From Butyricicoccus sp. Marseille-Q5471 (GTDB lineage Bacteria; Bacillota; Clostridia; Oscillospirales; Butyricicoccaceae), in contig NZ_CATNVC010000007.1 in NCBI RefSeq assembly GCF_951230135.1, positions 62,001 through 126,000 of the forward strand: a stretch of DNA of 64,000 nt, given 5' to 3'. Below, in pieces: positions 35,516 through 44,868 of this stretch. The stretch's first letter is position 1, and each line of letters begins with the position of its first letter. The notes below the pieces were generated by a model that saw nothing but the letters and a program-made list of their open reading frames with translations, was not told the origin of the DNA and made no database searches. A program made the translations under genes and the position numbers.

Positions 35516-36804
35516 GGCTATCCCAAACTTTGTGTAAACCTCCGATGTGGTGTAGAATAGAAGCACCGCATTGGAGGTTTAATTATGGCCAGAAAGAAAC
35601 GCGCACCAGAAGAAAATGCACGTCGGGAGAAAATCCGGGAGTTGTTGCAGATGGCGAACATTGGCAGCATGGAGGATATCCAGAGTTTATTCAAGGAGAC
35701 CATTGCCGAGTTTATGGAAAACGGTTTGGAGTCAGAGTTGGATGATGAGCTGGGCTACAGCAAGTATGACTACAAAAACAAAGACACGGACAATAGCCGC
35801 AATGGTCACAGCAGCAAGTCCCTGCGGACCAGCTTCGGAGAGGTCGAGGTGTCGGTGCCCCGTGATCGAAAGGGCGAATTTGAACCCAAGCTGCTGAAGA
35901 AAAACCAGACCAGCATCAGTCAGGATATTGAGGAAAAGATCCTGTCTATGTATGCGAAGGGCATGACAACCAGCGACATCGAAGCCCATATTCAGGATAT
36001 CTACGGTGTGGAGGTCTCTGATACGACTGTAAGCCGCATTACGGACAAGATCCTTCCCGTTGCAAAAGAATGGCAGCAGCGGCCTCTGGAGGCTATTTAC
36101 GCGGTAGTCTTTCTAGATGCGATCCACTACCATGTGCGCAGCGAGGGACAGATCGTAAAGAAGGCTGTCTATATTGCCATTGGCATCAATCTGGACGGCA
36201 AGAAGGACGTTCTGGGTATGTGGGTTGGCGAAAATGAGAGCGCCAAATTCTGGGCGACGGTACTCAACGGCTTGAGAAACCGGGGCGTCGAGGACATTTT
36301 CATTGCCTGTACGGATAATTTGACCGGATTTTCCGCAGCGATTGAAGCAGTGTTCCCCAAGACGGAGATCCAGAACTGCATCATCCATCAGCTAAGGAAT
36401 TCCAGCAAATATGTATCCTACAAGGACATAAAAGCGCTCATGGCTGATTTGAAGGCGGTCTACGCCGCAGTGGATGAGGCTGCTGCCCTAGATGCTCTGG
36501 ATGCTTTCTCCGAGCGTTGGGACAAGAAATACCCCAAAATCTGGACTAGCCGGAGGCAGGACTGGAGCATGATCCACGCCCAACTGGCCGTATTCTTTGC
36601 TGATCGCATGCCGGACTGACCGGCAGATTACCGGCATGTCAAGGGTCAAGATGAACGAAGGCTGACGCCTCCGCCCTTGACATGCCCTCAAACAGTTGTT
36701 ATTTTGTAGACAAGGCGGCAGCAGCTAATGCCGCTCCCGCCCTAAATTATTTTGGCTCTATTTTGCACCACTTCGCGGTGGATACACAGAATTTGGGACA
36801 GACC
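35516..36804 (+). mobile_element. IS256-family insertion sequence, internally deleted
   Basis: Bounded by imperfect inverted repeats of 25 bases: 35516-35540 (core TCCCAAACTTTGTGTA) and 36780-36804, reading outside-in TCCCAAATTCTGTGTA. It contains one transposase gene with an internal deletion. A 13-base inverted repeat (GGCATGTCAAGGG at 36633-36645 and its complement at 36674-36686) lies behind the gene. No convincing target duplication is seen. Confidence 0.8.
35585..36619 (+). pseudogene. IS256-family (mutator-type) transposase with catalytic-region deletion
   Basis: 344 residues; family members are about 400. The N-terminal half is normal (ELDDELGYSKYDYKNKDTDN, RNGHSSKSLRTSFGEVEVSV) and the first two catalytic aspartates are present (VVFLDAIHYHVR, ACTDNLTGF). 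After KKYPKIW the sequence jumps to TSRRQDWSMIHAQLAVFFAD. That skips the roughly 60 residues that include the TTNxIExxN segment holding the catalytic glutamate. The frame is open but the enzyme should be inactive. Confidence 0.85.
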
Positions 36805-36860
36805 CATGCTGATCGCTGGAGCGGTTTCATACCTGCTGTCTCAGACAGTGTCTTCACGTA

Positions 36861-37655
36861 TTACAGACTCGCAGCAATATTCCAAATAACCTGCAGGGCT
36901 TTCTTCACCGCGAGTAATACGTTTCGGACGTCCTCCTCTTTATCGCGATATGCCATGTCGCGACAATCCTTAATCGTTCCGTCGATGGGATCAAATCCCA
37001 TCGTCCAGATGTCAGTATAAGGACTATCCACTGAAATTGACCTCTCAATGCCAACCTGATGCAGGCTGAAAAACTGATTGGGCGCCAGTGCTTTTACGCG
37101 CTCATATACACTATATCCGTTGGCACCGTTCGCTTCAGCAAATGTCAGAAGCAGTGTAGTCAGCGCATATTCCATGACCGCCATTGCGCGTTCATTGCCC
37201 GATTCACGCGCTCGCTTGTTCAAAGGCTGGATCAACGTCATATACGGCAGTGCACTGCCCAGCAGAGCACCGTTATTCTCTTTCGCGATAGCTGGCAGAT
37301 ATTCTGCCGCAAATTCCAGAAGGGCATAAACTGCATTCGCTTCAGCTTCCGTGCAGCCGAGCTGTTCAGCCTTTTCCAGCAGAGCTGCCAGCAGAATCAC
37401 CATGGTTTTTACGCCGTTCTCCGGCAGCGCGGTTGCGGACAGCACCGCAAGCGCTTTCACTGTTTCCGTATCTTCCGTGCAGGCATTTTTGATAACCTCT
37501 CCCATGGACATCGTAAGTTGACAGGTGCCTGCGGTATCCCGGTATTGAATCCACTTTCCATTGCCATAAGCACAGGCGGCAATATCTCTCAGCTTGAACA
37601 GTCCGCTTTTCAGCGACTGCTCTGCTGTAATCGTGCGGGTCATTCGTTTCAGCAT
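36861..37655 (-). CDS. Protein resembling a chaperonin equatorial domain without an apical domain
   Basis: 264 residues. The N-terminal half aligns by eye with the TCP-1/Cpn60 equatorial domain: KLRDIAACAYGNGKWIQYRD (cf. LGPKGxxKMLVD), LTMSMGEVIKNA (cf. ITNDGATILK), LPENGVKTMVILLAALLEKA (cf. GDGTTTAVVLAGELLKKAE). The C-terminal half aligns with the second equatorial segment: AMAVMEYALTTLLLTFAEAN (cf. AFAxALExIPRxLAENAG), YSVYERVKAL, DIWTMGF and VRNVLLAVKKALQVIWNI. The 200-residue apical domain between them is missing, and the nucleotide residues NDG and GDGTTT are not kept. It is last in the Tct operon. The function is unknown; it would not form a folding chamber. Confidence 0.5.
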   Translation of the reverse strand: MLKRMTRTITAEQSLKSGLFKLRDIAACAYGNGKWIQYRDTAGTCQLTMSMGEVIKNACTEDTETVKALAVLSATALPENGVKTMVILLAALLEKAEQLGCTEAEANAVYALLEFAAEYLPAIAKENNGALLGSALPYMTLIQPLNKRARESGNERAMAVMEYALTTLLLTFAEANGANGYSVYERVKALAPNQFFSLHQVGIERSISVDSPYTDIWTMGFDPIDGTIKDCRDMAYRDKEEDVRNVLLAVKKALQVIWNIAASL

Positions 37656-37682
37656 AATATAACTGTATCTCCTTTCCTGAGT

Positions 37683-38960
37683 TTACGGTTCTACATTCGT
37701 TCTGCGCAGTTCATCCTGCACTTCGTGAATATCTAATTCCAGCGGCTTTTTGTTCTGCGCAACACACATCGCGGCAACAATACCCATAGCATGCCCCATA
37801 TTCATTACAATCGGCATTACGCGATAGCTGGAGTGTGCCTTATGCGTACCCGAAATATTGCGTCCGTTCAGCAGAATACCCTCCACCGTCTTTGGTACAA
37901 AGCAGCGCAGTGGGATCGTATACGGCTTCGGCTGCTTGAACGCCTTGTATTCACCATTGGCATCCAGCCCGGCGCCTTCTACATTGTGCAGATCAAAGAA
38001 GAAATTCGACTTGGTAACTACCCAGTCTTCAAAGGTACGAGCCTGCGCAATATCCTGCTCATTCAGCTGATAATTCGCCTCAAACCGGCAGGTTTCACGT
38101 ACACCGATCACATCGGCGCTGTTGATCAGATAACAGCCCTCATATCCCGGCACATGGCGGCGCAGAAATGCAATAATCTCGGGAATCTGCTTCCTGCATA
38201 CGTATTCAGCACGATTCAGATCTCTTGCATTTGTGCCGTCCACATCGGTCATATTGCTCATGTTGACTGTGACAACGCCGTGGAGCGATGAAGGATACAG
38301 CAGGATATGACCTGCCGGAGAGGGTAATTCCTGACGACCGAGTGTTTGCAGATCGCCTTCCGGCAGCTGGACCGTATCCTCAAAGCCCCAGAAGAACATG
38401 GCGCGATCCATATCTACGCCGGCAACCTTGAACATGATCGTCATCGGCTGCATACCGCCGTCCGTCGAGCGTCCCTTTTCAAACGGAACGCCCGCACGCG
38501 CGGCCACATCGCCGTCGCCGGTCGAATCGATCACCATTTTGCTCAGAATCGCTTCCCGGCCGGATTTGCTCTCTGTGATTACACCCGAAACGCGGTTTCC
38601 CTCCATAATGACATCGCTGAAGCCTGTGTACAGCTGTACATTAACGCCGGCCTCCATCAGCATATCCAGCATCAGAATACGCAGTTTTTCCGGATTGATG
38701 ACCTGCTCCGCTTCACAGTCGCGTGCCTTTGCGCGCAGCTCTTCAAAGCAGCCGCCGTCCTGTCTGCCGGTCCAATGACTCATAATGCCCGTGGTTGCCA
38801 CACCGCCGACCGCGCCGTATTGCTCGATCAGCATCGTTTTTCGTCCCATGCGTGCTGCGTGCAAGGCGGCGCCGAAACCTGCGGGGCCGCCGCCGACAAC
38901 AAGGACTTCCGTTTCTGCCGCAACCGGGATCTCCCGGCTCGGCTCGGTATAATACTTCAT
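37683..38960 (-). CDS. FAD-dependent oxidoreductase
   Basis: 425 residues from ATG 38960 (AAGGAG upstream). Dinucleotide-binding motif VLVVGGGPAGFGAALHAARM; a GAVGGVATTG loop; a second flavin motif VIDSTGDGDVAARAGVPFE; C-terminal GRNISGTHKAHSSYRVMPI. This is the FAD-binding oxidoreductase family related to fumarate reductase/succinate dehydrogenase flavoproteins, of unassigned substrate. Co-transcription with a tricarboxylate-type transporter suggests it acts on the imported carboxylate. Confidence 0.88.
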   Translation of the reverse strand: MKYYTEPSREIPVAAETEVLVVGGGPAGFGAALHAARMGRKTMLIEQYGAVGGVATTGIMSHWTGRQDGGCFEELRAKARDCEAEQVINPEKLRILMLDMLMEAGVNVQLYTGFSDVIMEGNRVSGVITESKSGREAILSKMVIDSTGDGDVAARAGVPFEKGRSTDGGMQPMTIMFKVAGVDMDRAMFFWGFEDTVQLPEGDLQTLGRQELPSPAGHILLYPSSLHGVVTVNMSNMTDVDGTNARDLNRAEYVCRKQIPEIIAFLRRHVPGYEGCYLINSADVIGVRETCRFEANYQLNEQDIAQARTFEDWVVTKSNFFFDLHNVEGAGLDANGEYKAFKQPKPYTIPLRCFVPKTVEGILLNGRNISGTHKAHSSYRVMPIVMNMGHAMGIVAAMCVAQNKKPLELDIHEVQDELRRTNVEP

Positions 38961-38973
38961 CTGAAACTCCTTT

Positions 38974-40473
38974 TTAACTCTGTTTTTTGCTTTTTCTGTC
39001 CTTTGCTGCCTTGTAGAAGAACATTCCAATCGAAAGCGCAGCCAACGCAAGGAACAACAGGCTGAATGGCCGTGTTACGAAGATGGACAGAGAATTGCTG
39101 GACATTACCATCGAGTTGCGGAAATTCGTTTCCACCAGATCACCAAGAACTACGCCGAGGATGATCGGTACAACACTGAATCCAAGCCTGCGCAGCAGGA
39201 ACGAAAACGCGCCGATGATGACCGCCAGAAGTACCTGAAAGGTGCTGGCTTCGCTCGAATAGACACCGGTAATGCAGTAAACAATGATGATTGCGCTCAT
39301 CAGCTCATAAGGAATGCGTGTGATATTGGCATACAGCGGGGTAAACACACGACCGATAATCAGCATCAGGATATTGATAACGACAAGACCAATCATAATG
39401 CCGTATAGAATATCGCTGTGCTCCTTGAACATGGAGGGACCGGGCACCATGCCTTGCAGCATAAATGCACCCAGAAGAATTGCCGTGCAACCGTCACCGG
39501 GCACACCCAGTGTTGTAAGCGGAATCAATGTAGAACCGGTTGTTGCATTATTGGCTGACTCGGTTGCGGAAACGCCTTCGATCTCGCCGTGACCGAAATT
39601 ATCACGGTATTTGGAGGTCTTTTTCGCCTGATCGTAGCTGATAAAAGCTGCAATGCCGCCGCCTGTACCCGGGATAGCACCCACAATCGTACCAATCAGC
39701 GAAGAGATCGTCATTGTTTTGAGGCAGCGCTTGATCTCTTCCCATGACAGCTTCTCATGGTCCAGCTTCAAATGCTGCTTACGCGTTGCATCTGTACGCG
39801 GATTATAATCCGCGCGGCTGAGCAATTCGGCAATTGCGAACAGACCGACCAGCGTAACGATCAGCGGGATACCGCCGCCCAGTCGACGGACACCAAAGGT
39901 AAACCGAAGCGTACCGCTGACCGAATCCTGTCCCATCAGTGCAATGAAAATGCCGATCAGACCGCCGAGCAGACCCTTGATGATATTGCCGTTCGAGATG
40001 CTTGCAATAATAGACAATCCAAACACTGCGATGCAGAAATACTCCGGAGGGCCAAACATCTGTGTGAAATGTGCAATGCTCGGTGCAGCAAACAGCAATG
40101 CCAGCGCACTGAACAGGCCACCGAAAAACGAGGCATACAGCGCCATCGTCAGAGCCTTCAGCGGCTTGCCCTGCTGTGTCAGTGGATAACCATCCAGCAC
40201 AGTCGCTGCGCTCGAGGGCGTACCCGGTGTATTGATCAAAATTGCAGTAATGGAGCCGCCGTATGTGCCGCCGCAATACAAGCCAAGCAGCAGAAGCATC
40301 GCCGGGATCGGTTCCATACTGTATGTAATCGGCAGGCACAGGATGATCGCAATATCCGCAGTCAAACCCGGAATAGCACCGATAATGATACCTGCCAGCA
40401 GACCGATGAAAATTGCAATGAAGCTCTCTACCGAGGCCATCAGCGCCAAACCGGTCATCAAGTTGTTTAACAT
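38974..40473 (-). CDS. tctA: Tripartite tricarboxylate transporter large subunit (TctA)
   Basis: 499 residues, about 12 membrane helices. The duplicated TctA motifs are present: GLLAGIIIGAIPGLTADIAI and GTIVGAIPGTGGGIAAFISY, and GVPGDGCTAILLGAF. It has GGAGG upstream and forms the channel part of a sodium- or proton-coupled carboxylate importer together with TctB and TctC. Confidence 0.95.
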   Translation of the reverse strand: MLNNLMTGLALMASVESFIAIFIGLLAGIIIGAIPGLTADIAIILCLPITYSMEPIPAMLLLLGLYCGGTYGGSITAILINTPGTPSSAATVLDGYPLTQQGKPLKALTMALYASFFGGLFSALALLFAAPSIAHFTQMFGPPEYFCIAVFGLSIIASISNGNIIKGLLGGLIGIFIALMGQDSVSGTLRFTFGVRRLGGGIPLIVTLVGLFAIAELLSRADYNPRTDATRKQHLKLDHEKLSWEEIKRCLKTMTISSLIGTIVGAIPGTGGGIAAFISYDQAKKTSKYRDNFGHGEIEGVSATESANNATTGSTLIPLTTLGVPGDGCTAILLGAFMLQGMVPGPSMFKEHSDILYGIMIGLVVINILMLIIGRVFTPLYANITRIPYELMSAIIIVYCITGVYSSEASTFQVLLAVIIGAFSFLLRRLGFSVVPIILGVVLGDLVETNFRNSMVMSSNSLSIFVTRPFSLLFLALAALSIGMFFYKAAKDRKSKKQS

Positions 40474-40489
40474 ATGCGCTTCCTCCTTC

Positions 40490-40948
40490 TTATGGCAGAG
40501 TCACGCTCATTGCCTGAAATGCAAAGTACGCAACGATTACATTTGCACTGGCAATCGCATAGAACCACCATTTTCTCGTACCGAAATACAGCAGAATGCC
40601 ATTGGAAAGCAGCAGCGAGGAAATGATGAATCCGATATGCGGAAGCAGCAGCGCGTATGCGATCAGCATGGCAATATAGATTACCGGTTTCAGCCGCAGC
40701 AGATTTTCTCTGGTGAAAATGGCTCCTGAAATCGTGTATTCGGTCTTTTCCTTGGACAGGATACCCTGCACCAGCATGATTACGCTGCAAAGTATCATGC
40801 CGCGGATCAGAAGCGTCGGAACTGTTGCAGCAGTCACCGTGCTGGTTTCATACGTCCGGATCTGCGATGGTATCAGAATATGCAGGGCAACAGAAACGAT
40901 CAGGAACAGAACGCCTGTTATCATATTCGAATTTAGCTTTACTTTCAA
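40490..40948 (-). CDS. tctB: Tripartite tricarboxylate transporter small subunit (TctB)
   Basis: 152 residues; four membrane helices (MITGVLFLIVSVALHI, then TLLIRGMILCSVIMLVQGIL, the VIYIAMLIAYALLLPHIGFI and the WWFYAIASANVIVAYFAF helix). TTG at 40948 is preferred because GAGGTG precedes it at proper distance; a GTG three codons upstream is the alternative. It lies between tctC and tctA. Confidence 0.88.
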   Translation of the reverse strand: MKVKLNSNMITGVLFLIVSVALHILIPSQIRTYETSTVTAATVPTLLIRGMILCSVIMLVQGILSKEKTEYTISGAIFTRENLLRLKPVIYIAMLIAYALLLPHIGFIISSLLLSNGILLYFGTRKWWFYAIASANVIVAYFAFQAMSVTLP

Positions 40949-40987
40949 TCTTGTCACCTCTCACACCAGATTAAACAGACCAGCCTG

Positions 40988-41983
40988 TTACTGGATCAGC
41001 TCTACGTATTTGTCCATGCTGTCCATCTGATCCTCGATAAACTGCGTCACTTCGTCACCCTTGGCATCCCACAGCGGATAACCCATCTCGTCCATAAAAC
41101 CGGTGAACTTGGAATCGGCATATACGTCATCGAGCATTGCATTCAGTTTGTCTACGATCTCCTGCGGAACGTCCGAGCGAACAGCCAGACAGTCCATGCC
41201 GGCAAATTCAACATCAACACCCCAGTCCTTGATGGACTTTACTTCACCGTACGGAGTTTGAACCGTTTCCGGATAGAAAGTTGCGACCGCCTGGATCGTA
41301 CCCTCTTCCTGATGCGAGTAGTATGCCGGAGGCGTACCCAGACCGCAGTCTACCTGACCGGAAACCACTGCATTGATCGATTCTGCCTCGCTGCCCATAA
41401 CGACCGGCTCCGCTTCGATACCAAGCGACTTGAACATTGCAGAAGAAACAACGTACTGGTCACCGCCCGGGCCGGAAGAAGTTGCATACGTGATCTTATG
41501 CGTTTTGCCGTAGTTGATCAGATCATCAAACGTCTTCATGCCGGATTTCTGCGGATTAGTGAAGATCATCAGCGAAACCTGACGCATACCGCGCAGCATA
41601 GTGAAATCAGAAAGATCATAGGATACATCGATGTACTTCGGAGTCAACGAAAATAACGGACCGTTGGTGAGGACCATAGTATAACCGTCCGCATCCGCAT
41701 CCATGGCATCCATCATGCCGATGGTGCCGGAAGCACCTGTATGGTTTTCTACAACGATCGGCTGATCAAAATAATCCTTGGCCACCTCCGAGATCTTGCG
41801 GGAGATGACATCGGCACCGCCGCCGACGCCCCACGGACAAATGATTGTTACCGGTCCATTCGGGTAATCAGCCGCACCTGCCGCAGCATCGCCTCCCTTT
41901 GCAGTGGCACCGCCGCAGCCCGTCAGACCTGCCAGCAGCAAGGATCCCGCCATCAGCATAGCCATCAATTTTTTTCCTTTCAT
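40988..41983 (-). CDS. tctC: Tripartite tricarboxylate transporter binding lipoprotein (TctC)
   Basis: 331 residues from ATG 41983 (AAGGA upstream). Lipoprotein signal with lipobox LTGC, then the TctC/Bug fold: YPNGPVTIICPWGVGGGADV, VVENHTGASGTIGM, GPGGDQYVVSSAMFKSLGIE and GQVDCGLGTPP. First gene of the operon and the abundant binding component. An operator-like palindrome lies about 50 bases upstream. Confidence 0.93.
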   Translation of the reverse strand: MKGKKLMAMLMAGSLLLAGLTGCGGATAKGGDAAAGAADYPNGPVTIICPWGVGGGADVISRKISEVAKDYFDQPIVVENHTGASGTIGMMDAMDADADGYTMVLTNGPLFSLTPKYIDVSYDLSDFTMLRGMRQVSLMIFTNPQKSGMKTFDDLINYGKTHKITYATSSGPGGDQYVVSSAMFKSLGIEAEPVVMGSEAESINAVVSGQVDCGLGTPPAYYSHQEEGTIQAVATFYPETVQTPYGEVKSIKDWGVDVEFAGMDCLAVRSDVPQEIVDKLNAMLDDVYADSKFTGFMDEMGYPLWDAKGDEVTQFIEDQMDSMDKYVELIQ

Positions 41984-42030
41984 TTTCTTTTCCTTCTTTC
42001 TTTTCATAATTGAAACGCTTTTCCGCGTTT

Positions 42031-42042
42031 GCATACGTATTC
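42031..42042. promoter_or_regulatory. LacI-type operator upstream of tctC
   Basis: GCATACGTATTC with core ATACGTAT, the same core as in the lacI upstream region and in a site inside lacI. It lies about 50 bases before the tctC start, suited to repression of the operon. Confidence 0.6.
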
Positions 42043-42123
42043 AACTGCAGAGAACATCTACAACAATACCGCACAGTACAAGTTGCAGCGATTTGTGGAA
42101 ATCTTCCTCTGATTTTGCTGTGG

Positions 42124-42156
42124 TTTTGCGGTAATACATCAAGTATTACCGTAAAA
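42124..42156. repeat. Inverted repeat between lacI and the tct promoter region
   Basis: TTTTGCGGTAATAC and GTATTACCGTAAAA form 14-base arms with one wobble pair around ATCAA. It lacks a 3' U-tract on either strand, so it is either a poor terminator for lacI or a binding site. Confidence 0.45.
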
Positions 42157-42225
42157 CTACGTCTCATCAGTACGCAAAACCTGCTTGCAAATCGCTTTTG
42201 TTCAATTATGAGGTATTGTCCTGAA

Positions 42226-43257
42226 TCATTCTTCTGTACGGGGACAGAATGTGTCTCGGATGATCAATTTGCTGTCCAGTATATACCGGTAGGTATCCGG
42301 CAGTTTGTTCGATGCCATTGCCATGACCCATTCTACTGTTAAATTGATAATCTTGTCATAATCTACTGCCACAGTGGTTAAATGCGGCGTAAACCAGCTG
42401 CCTATCGGGATATTATCCGAACCAATCAAAGCCACATCATCCGGCACCTGAATGCCCTGCCCGCGCAGTGCTTCCAGCGCGCCTAATGCCATCATATCGT
42501 TCTGCGCAAAACACGCTGTACCCGGCTGGAACAGTTCAATATGCTCCAAAACCTGCTGCGTAGCCTGCTTCAGGTTGTAATCTGCATGCAGAATGTGCGT
42601 ATCTGACAGCTTATGCCCATGCTGATGCAAAACACGTGCAAAAGCTTCATGTTTATGTATAACGTCGATTCGATCCTGCGGTCCGATAATTTCCACAAAT
42701 CGTGTATAGCCAGCTTCGCAAAACGCCTTGCCGACCAGACCGCCAATCTGTGAATGGCTCGGTGCGATCATATACGACTCATCCAGTGATTCATTCGTAT
42801 CGTAAATATAGATAAATGGAATTTTTGTTTCATACAGTAGGCTTTTGACTCGCTCATCCACCTGCGGTCGGTTAAAGATCAGGGCATCAAACCGTCGATT
42901 GCTGATACTCTTTTCGATGGAAAAAAACTCACCGTATTTCCCCTCATCAAATACCGGCACCAGATCCAGCCCTTCCTTTACAAGCTGCATACGTATGCGA
43001 TAGTAAATGTCACTTTGAATATAATGGTTTGCAAAGCCGGTAAAATCCTCTGAGAATACATATCCGATCACACCGGTACGGTTGGTTTTTAACCCCCGTG
43101 CGTTAGTGTTAAACTGAAAGGAGTATTCTTCCGCCAGCTTTTTAACTCTTGCCTTGGTTTCTTCTGAAACCAGCGGACTGTCATTCAGGCAACGGGAAAC
43201 CGTTGATTGCGACACACCAGCTAATTTGGCAAGTTCGACGGAAGTAATCGTTTTCAA
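42226..43257 (-). CDS. LacI-family regulator of the tct operon
   Basis: 343 residues, TTG start (AGAGGTG upstream). The helix-turn-helix is SVELAKLAGVSQSTVSRCLN, with the hinge around FNTNARGLKTNRTGVIGYVF. The effector domain contains IFNRPQVDERV and ACFAQNDMMALGALEALRGQ and IALIGSDN-like signatures. It is upstream of and parallel to tctCBA. Palindromes with core ATACGTAT upstream of itself, inside it and upstream of tctC suggest that it represses both. Confidence 0.93.
   Translation of the reverse strand: MKTITSVELAKLAGVSQSTVSRCLNDSPLVSEETKARVKKLAEEYSFQFNTNARGLKTNRTGVIGYVFSEDFTGFANHYIQSDIYYRIRMQLVKEGLDLVPVFDEGKYGEFFSIEKSISNRRFDALIFNRPQVDERVKSLLYETKIPFIYIYDTNESLDESYMIAPSHSQIGGLVGKAFCEAGYTRFVEIIGPQDRIDVIHKHEAFARVLHQHGHKLSDTHILHADYNLKQATQQVLEHIELFQPGTACFAQNDMMALGALEALRGQGIQVPDDVALIGSDNIPIGSWFTPHLTTVAVDYDKIINLTVEWVMAMASNKLPDTYRYILDSKLIIRDTFCPRTEE
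42987..42998. promoter_or_regulatory. Operator-like palindrome inside the lacI gene
   Basis: GCATACGTATGC is a perfect 12-base palindrome with the same core as the two upstream sites, located about 260 bases into lacI. Confidence 0.45.
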
Positions 43258-43273
43258 CTGTTTTCACCTCTTT

Positions 43274-43285
43274 GCATACGTATGA
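43274..43285. promoter_or_regulatory. LacI-type operator upstream of lacI
   Basis: GCATACGTATGA contains the perfect palindrome CATACGTATG, about 17 bases upstream of the TTG start of lacI. This suits autoregulation. Confidence 0.6.
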
Positions 43286-43493
43286 ATTGCTTGTCTTATA
43301 TATAGCATATTTGCAAAATAAACACAATAGAAAAGCGAACATTTGCAATTATTTCGTTAGTATTATCCAAATTCTCATAGCTGTTTTTAGTACTCTTGCT
43401 CTTACTGAAACCCGATCGGACCCTGTTCGAGCTTCAGAAGCACTTTTCCCTTACGGCAGCAAAAATCAACTTATCTCCACACCTGCCGCCGCC

Positions 43494-43550
43494 CAATAAA
43501 CCCGAAGCACAGACTGCTTTTTCAGTCTGTGCTCCGGGTTTTGTTTATTG
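43494..43550. terminator. Strong bidirectional terminator-like hairpin
   Basis: Arms AAACCCGAAGCACAGACTG / CAGTCTGTGCTCCGGGTTT with one mismatch, extended by outer CAATAAA / TTTATTG. The rest of 43286-43683 shows no gene, so this may terminate a gene that has since been lost. Confidence 0.75.
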
Positions 43551-43683
43551 AGAAGAAAAGGTGTGGTATGGTCTGACAAGCAACGGATTTGATGGTGCAA
43601 ATCCGGCTTGACGTGTGGAATCCCCGTGCCCCCCGTTTTTTCAGCCGCACGGCAGTTTTACAAGAGGGACGGAAGCGGGATGC

Positions 43684-44010
43684 TTATTCCATCCATGGGT
43701 CGATGACGACCTTCATGCTTTCGCGGGTCATGCTGGCCTTCACGGCCTCCTCTGCCTGCGCCAGCGGGAAGTGATGGCTGAACAGACGCTCCCACGGGAA
43801 GGTATCCTTGTGGCGCAGCATCATTTCCATCACGGTTTTGTATTTATTGTGCGTGTGATTCGTCATGCCGACAATACGCAGGTTGCGCGAACAGATCTCG
43901 TGTACGTTGATGCTGGCCTCGCCGCAGTCCACGAAGTTACCCGGCTCGAGATACATGCCGGCCTTGCGGAGATACTTGAGACCCTCCGGGAATACCTCGG
44001 GACGGCCGAC
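43684..44010 (-). pseudogene. Zinc-type MDR dehydrogenase, C-terminal fragment
   Basis: About 109 codons ending at 43684: GRPEVFPEGLKYLRKAGMYL, PGNFVDCGEASINVHEI, WERLFSHHFPLAQAEEAVKA and the end VVIDPWME. This is the last third of an alcohol/sorbitol-type dehydrogenase. The zinc ligands and nucleotide fold are gone; the sequence switches at about 44010 to a LacI-type gene on the other strand. Confidence 0.8.
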
Positions 44011-44868
44011 GCCTCCAAAAAACCGTATAAACTGGGTGTTTTGCTGCCGAACTGGCGCGGATACTTCAAAAAAGAGGTGCTGCGCGGCATCGAAGATGCC
44101 GGGACTCTGCTGCGCGACTATTCGATTGAGGTGATCGTGCAGACCTGCGAAACTGACCTGCCTGATGAGGCGGTTGAGCGCATTGACGAACTGGTTGCCC
44201 AGCACGTGGACGGCATCGCGCTCTGCGCTAAGGATCACTCCTCGATTGCGGAGAAAGTGAATGTGCTGCATGCACAGGGCATCCCGGTCGTGACCTTCAA
44301 CTCCGATTTGTCCGGCTGTGAGCGGCTGTGCTTTGTTGGGCAGGATCTGATCCGCGGCGGCCGCGTCGCCGGCGAGCTGATGGCAAAATACCTGTCTCCG
44401 GACGATATTCTGCTCATCGCCATCGGCAACCCGGAATTCAACGCCCACCGTCTGCGCTTACAAGGCTTCTGTGAGCGCATATATGAGCGCGGCTTCACCG
44501 GCCGCAACCTCGAAATCATCGAAACCTACAACGATTATTCGTTGACCTATCAGAAGGTGCGGGACGCACTCGAACGCCATCCCGATATCCGCGGTATCTA
44601 TATGGCCAACCACAGTGTCAGCGGCTGCGCGGAAGCGCTGCGGGATATCGGCCGCCGCTGCAAGGTGCACGTCATCAGCCACGACCTGACCGACGCGACC
44701 AAGCGCCTGCTTAAGACCGGCGAAATCGATTTTGCCATCGCACAAAACATCTACCAGCAGGGCTACCGGCCGTTGATTCTGCTCCGCGAGTATCTGCAAA
44801 AACACATCTGTCCGGAAATGGAAACCGCACCGATTGAAATTCTCTGCTCGGAGAACATCGGCGGATAA
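44008..44868 (+). pseudogene. LacI-family regulator lacking its DNA-binding domain
   Basis: About 286 codons of intact effector domain from DASKKPYKLGVLLPNWRGYF through VDGIALCAKD, GRVAGELMAKYL, IYMANHSVSGCAEALR and FAIAQNIYQQGYRPL to the stop. Family members carry a helix-turn-helix of about 60 residues before this point; here the sequence upstream is the antisense of a dehydrogenase. The plus frame happens to stay open across the junction, but no normal start is present. Confidence 0.85.

Noticed and set aside
35505-36812. Eight-base target duplication around the IS256 element
   Set aside because: Flanking octamers CCTTCTGA and CATGCTGA agree at only 6 of 8 positions; not convincing.
43615-44868. 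A single 417-residue plus-strand protein
   Set aside because: Its first 130 codons are antisense to a recognisable dehydrogenase end, so it is a deletion artefact.
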